Positions 62,036 through 64,000 of a stretch of 64,000 nt of DNA are shown here, in pieces; position 1 is the stretch's first letter; the number at the start of each line of letters is the position of its first letter. The notes under the pieces were generated by a model that was given only the letters and a program-made list of their open reading frames with translations, was not told the origin of the DNA and made no database searches. Made by a program: the position numbers and the translations under genes. The stretch covers positions 308,614 through 372,613 of the forward strand of contig NZ_JASISP010000002.1 of NCBI RefSeq assembly GCF_030063185.1, in the 5' to 3' direction. Origin of the DNA: Arthrobacter sp. H35-D1 (GTDB lineage: Bacteria; Actinomycetota; Actinomycetes; Actinomycetales; Micrococcaceae).

Positions 62036-62938
62036 TTACAGTGCCGCGTAAACTTCGCGCAGCAGCGTTGCGGTCTCGGACGGCGTCTTGCCAACCTTGA
62101 CACCGGCAGCCTCGAGGGCTTCCTTCTTGGCCTGGGCCGTGCCCGCGGAGCCGGAGACAATGGCGCCGGCGTGGCCCATGGTCTTGCCCTCGGGAGCGGT
62201 GAAGCCGGCAACGTAGCCAACAACCGGCTTCGTGACGTGTGCCTTGATGTACTCGGCTGCGCGCTCTTCAGCGTCGCCGCCAATTTCACCGATCATCACG
62301 ATGGCCTTGGTTTCCGGGTCGGCCTCGAACGCAGCAAGTGCGTCGATGTGCGTGGTGCCGATGACGGGGTCGCCACCGATGCCGATCGCGGAGGAGAAGC
62401 CCAGGTCGCGCAGCTCGAACATCATCTGGTAGGTCAGGGTGCCGGACTTGGAAACCAAGCCGATGGGGCCCTTCTGCGTGATGTTGTTCGGCGTGATGCC
62501 AACCAGTGCCTCGCCGGGGGTGATGATGCCGGGGCAGTTCGGCCCGATGATGCGGGTGATCTGCTTGCCGTCGGCGTCGACCTTGGACTGGGCCAATGCC
62601 CAGAACTCGGCCGAGTCCTGAACCGGCACGCCTTCGGTGATGACAACAACCAGCGGAACCTCGGCCTCAATGGCTTCAACCACTGCGTCCTTGGTGAATG
62701 CCGGGGGGACGAACACAATGGAGACGTCCGCGCCGGTCTCGGCAACAGCTTCGGCGACCGTGCCGTAAACGGGCAGCTCGACGTCGCCGTGCGTCACCTT
62801 GGTGCCGGCTTTGCGTGCGTTCACGCCGCCAACAACCTGGGTGCCGGCCTTGAGCATCAGGGCGGTGTGCTTGGTGCCTTCGCCGCCGGTGATGCCCTGG
62901 ACGATGACCTTTGAATCTTTGTTCAAGAAGATAGACAT
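62036..62938 (-). CDS. sucD: succinyl-CoA synthetase alpha subunit
   Basis: 300 residues of standard length. It has the CoA-binding start [48 protein letters not shown] and the phosphohistidine motif [13 protein letters not shown] (His near residue 255). With SucC it converts succinyl-CoA to succinate, making ATP or GTP in the citric acid cycle. It starts 12 bases after the sucC stop. A terminator with six T residues follows. Confidence 0.97.
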   Translation of the reverse strand: MSIFLNKDSKVIVQGITGGEGTKHTALMLKAGTQVVGGVNARKAGTKVTHGDVELPVYGTVAEAVAETGADVSIVFVPPAFTKDAVVEAIEAEVPLVVVITEGVPVQDSAEFWALAQSKVDADGKQITRIIGPNCPGIITPGEALVGITPNNITQKGPIGLVSKSGTLTYQMMFELRDLGFSSAIGIGGDPVIGTTHIDALAAFEADPETKAIVMIGEIGGDAEERAAEYIKAHVTKPVVGYVAGFTAPEGKTMGHAGAIVSGSAGTAQAKKEALEAAGVKVGKTPSETATLLREVYAAL

Positions 62939-62950
62939 AGTTTTGAACCT

Positions 62951-64000
62951 CTACTTCGAAGCGTGGGCGAGCTCGGCAGCCTTGTCGGCGCCCTCGTCCA
63001 TCGTGGCGGCCAGGGTGACCAACGGGTGGTTGGCGTCGTTGAGGATTTGGCGGCCAACTTCCACGTTGTTGCCGTCCAGGCGCACAACCAGCGGCTTGTT
63101 GGCAGCTGAACCCAGCTCGTCCAAAGCACCCACAATGCCCTTGGCAACGGCGTCACAGGCGGTGATGCCGCCGAAGACGTTCACGAAAACACTCTTGACC
63201 TGGGGGTCGTTCAGGATGACGTCCAAACCAGCGGCCATGACCTCTGCGGATGCTCCACCGCCAATGTCCAGGAAGTTGGCGGGCTTGACGCCGCCGTGCT
63301 TTTCACCGGCGTAGGCAACAACGTCCAGCGTGGACATGACCAGGCCTGCACCGTTTCCGATGACTCCCACTTCGCCGTCGAGCTTGACGTAGTTCAGGTT
63401 TGCAGCCTTGGCCTTGGCCTCCAGCGGGTCGGCTGCAGCTGCATCTTCCAAGTCTGCGTGGTGCGGGTTGCGGAATTCGGCGTTCTCGTCGATGGAGACC
63501 TTGCCGTCCAGGGCGACGATGTCGCCGGCGCCGGTGCGAACCAGCGGGTTGACCTCAACCAGGGTGGCGTCTTCCTTCTTGAAGACGTCCCACAGCTTGA
63601 TGATGGCCGCTGCAACCTTCGGGGCCAGCTCGGCGTCGAAGCCTGCTGCGGCGACGATCTCATCGGCCTTGGCCTGATCGATGCCCACGGCGGGGTCAAC
63701 GGCAACGCGGGCCAGCGCCTCGGGGCGTTCGACGGCCAGGACCTCGATCTCCACGCCGCCTTCCACCGAGCACATGGCCAGGTAGTTGCGGTTGGAGCGG
63801 TCCAGCAGCACGGAGAAGTAGAACTCCTCGGCGATGTCTGCGCCCTGGGCGATCATGACCGTGTTGACGGTGTGGCCCTTGATGTCCATGCCCAGGATGG
63901 CGGAGGCGTGCTCAAATGCTTCATCGGCGGTCTTGGCGACCTTTACGCCGCCGGCCTTTCCGCGGCCACCGACCTTTACCTGTGCCTTGACGACTGTAAC
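62951..64000 (-). CDS. sucC: succinyl-CoA synthetase beta subunit, 5' end outside the window
   Basis: The frame is open to the last base of the window: [20 protein letters not shown] is near the N-terminus of the ATP-grasp domain, so only about 35-40 residues are missing. Further marks are [38 protein letters not shown] and [16 protein letters not shown]. First gene of sucCD. Confidence 0.97.
   Translation of the reverse strand, partial: VTVVKAQVKVGGRGKAGGVKVAKTADEAFEHASAILGMDIKGHTVNTVMIAQGADIAEEFYFSVLLDRSNRNYLAMCSVEGGVEIEVLAVERPEALARVAVDPAVGIDQAKADEIVAAAGFDAELAPKVAAAIIKLWDVFKKEDATLVEVNPLVRTGAGDIVALDGKVSIDENAEFRNPHHADLEDAAAADPLEAKAKAANLNYVKLDGEVGVIGNGAGLVMSTLDVVAYAGEKHGGVKPANFLDIGGGASAEVMAAGLDVILNDPQVKSVFVNVFGGITACDAVAKGIVGALDELGSAANKPLVVRLDGNNVEVGRQILNDANHPLVTLAATMDEGADKAAELAHASK

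Overview
The window is 64 kb of high-GC DNA from an actinobacterium, most likely Arthrobacter in the broad sense (Micrococcaceae). This rests on high G+C codon use, GTG/TTG starts, leaderless-looking promoters, an ECF sigma factor fused to a zinc-finger anti-sigma domain, a stand-alone ClpN protein, a type-1 isopentenyl-diphosphate isomerase and general protein character. It is inference; no rRNA or marker gene is present. I saw no tRNA, rRNA or CRISPR array.

Layout. 1-24.6 kb is ordinary chromosome: end of a membrane protein gene, the proline symporter putP, a PLP aminotransferase, the relic of a surface-anchored protein, a three-part S1/coiled-coil/RelE-like protein, a secreted thermonuclease lipoprotein, idi, an SDR, beta-galactosidase, a TetR/hydrolase divergent pair, an FMN reductase, a SARP-like regulator facing an SDR, a zinc-type asparaginase, a DUF5107/TPR protein, and an ATGA-coupled operon (TetR, TIGR01777 epimerase, membrane protein) with two palindromic operators. 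24.6-38 kb is accessory: a broken serine recombinase, two decayed IS30 copies, a decayed GIY-YIG gene, AT-richer orphan membrane genes, then an ECF sigma/ABM/ClpN block, acetyltransferases, an MmyB-type regulator facing an SDR, and two adjacent type II toxin-antitoxin modules (one canonical YefM-YoeB, one divergent). 38-47.5 kb is metabolic: FAD monooxygenase plus DUF4336 protein, an alpha/beta hydrolase, a maltokinase-cap-like protein, and an agmatinase / TPP-enzyme / XRE-cupin regulator / sodium symporter cluster that probably imports and degrades agmatine or another guanidino compound. 47.5-64 kb has a lipoyl-like protein, an ArsR-CDF metal exporter pair, a phosphatase, two coupled MutS-like ATPases (one with a frameshift near its C-terminus), an MFS transporter, a divergent enolase, a ferritin-VIT1 iron/manganese exporter, a LOG protein, a small alarmone synthetase and sucCD, whose sucC is cut by the window end.

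Structure beyond genes. A short dispersed repeat (core CTCCTGCACTTTCGGGG) occurs in head-to-head arrays in two intergenic regions more than 24 kb apart. Several minisatellites (12, 13, 15 and 17 bp units) lie in or at the ends of genes. Three otherwise plausible reading frames are cut by in-frame TAG codons and one by a lost base in a G run. The best candidates for something undescribed are the tandem MutS-like pair, the S1/coiled-coil/RelE-like protein, the first toxin-antitoxin pair and the dispersed repeat.
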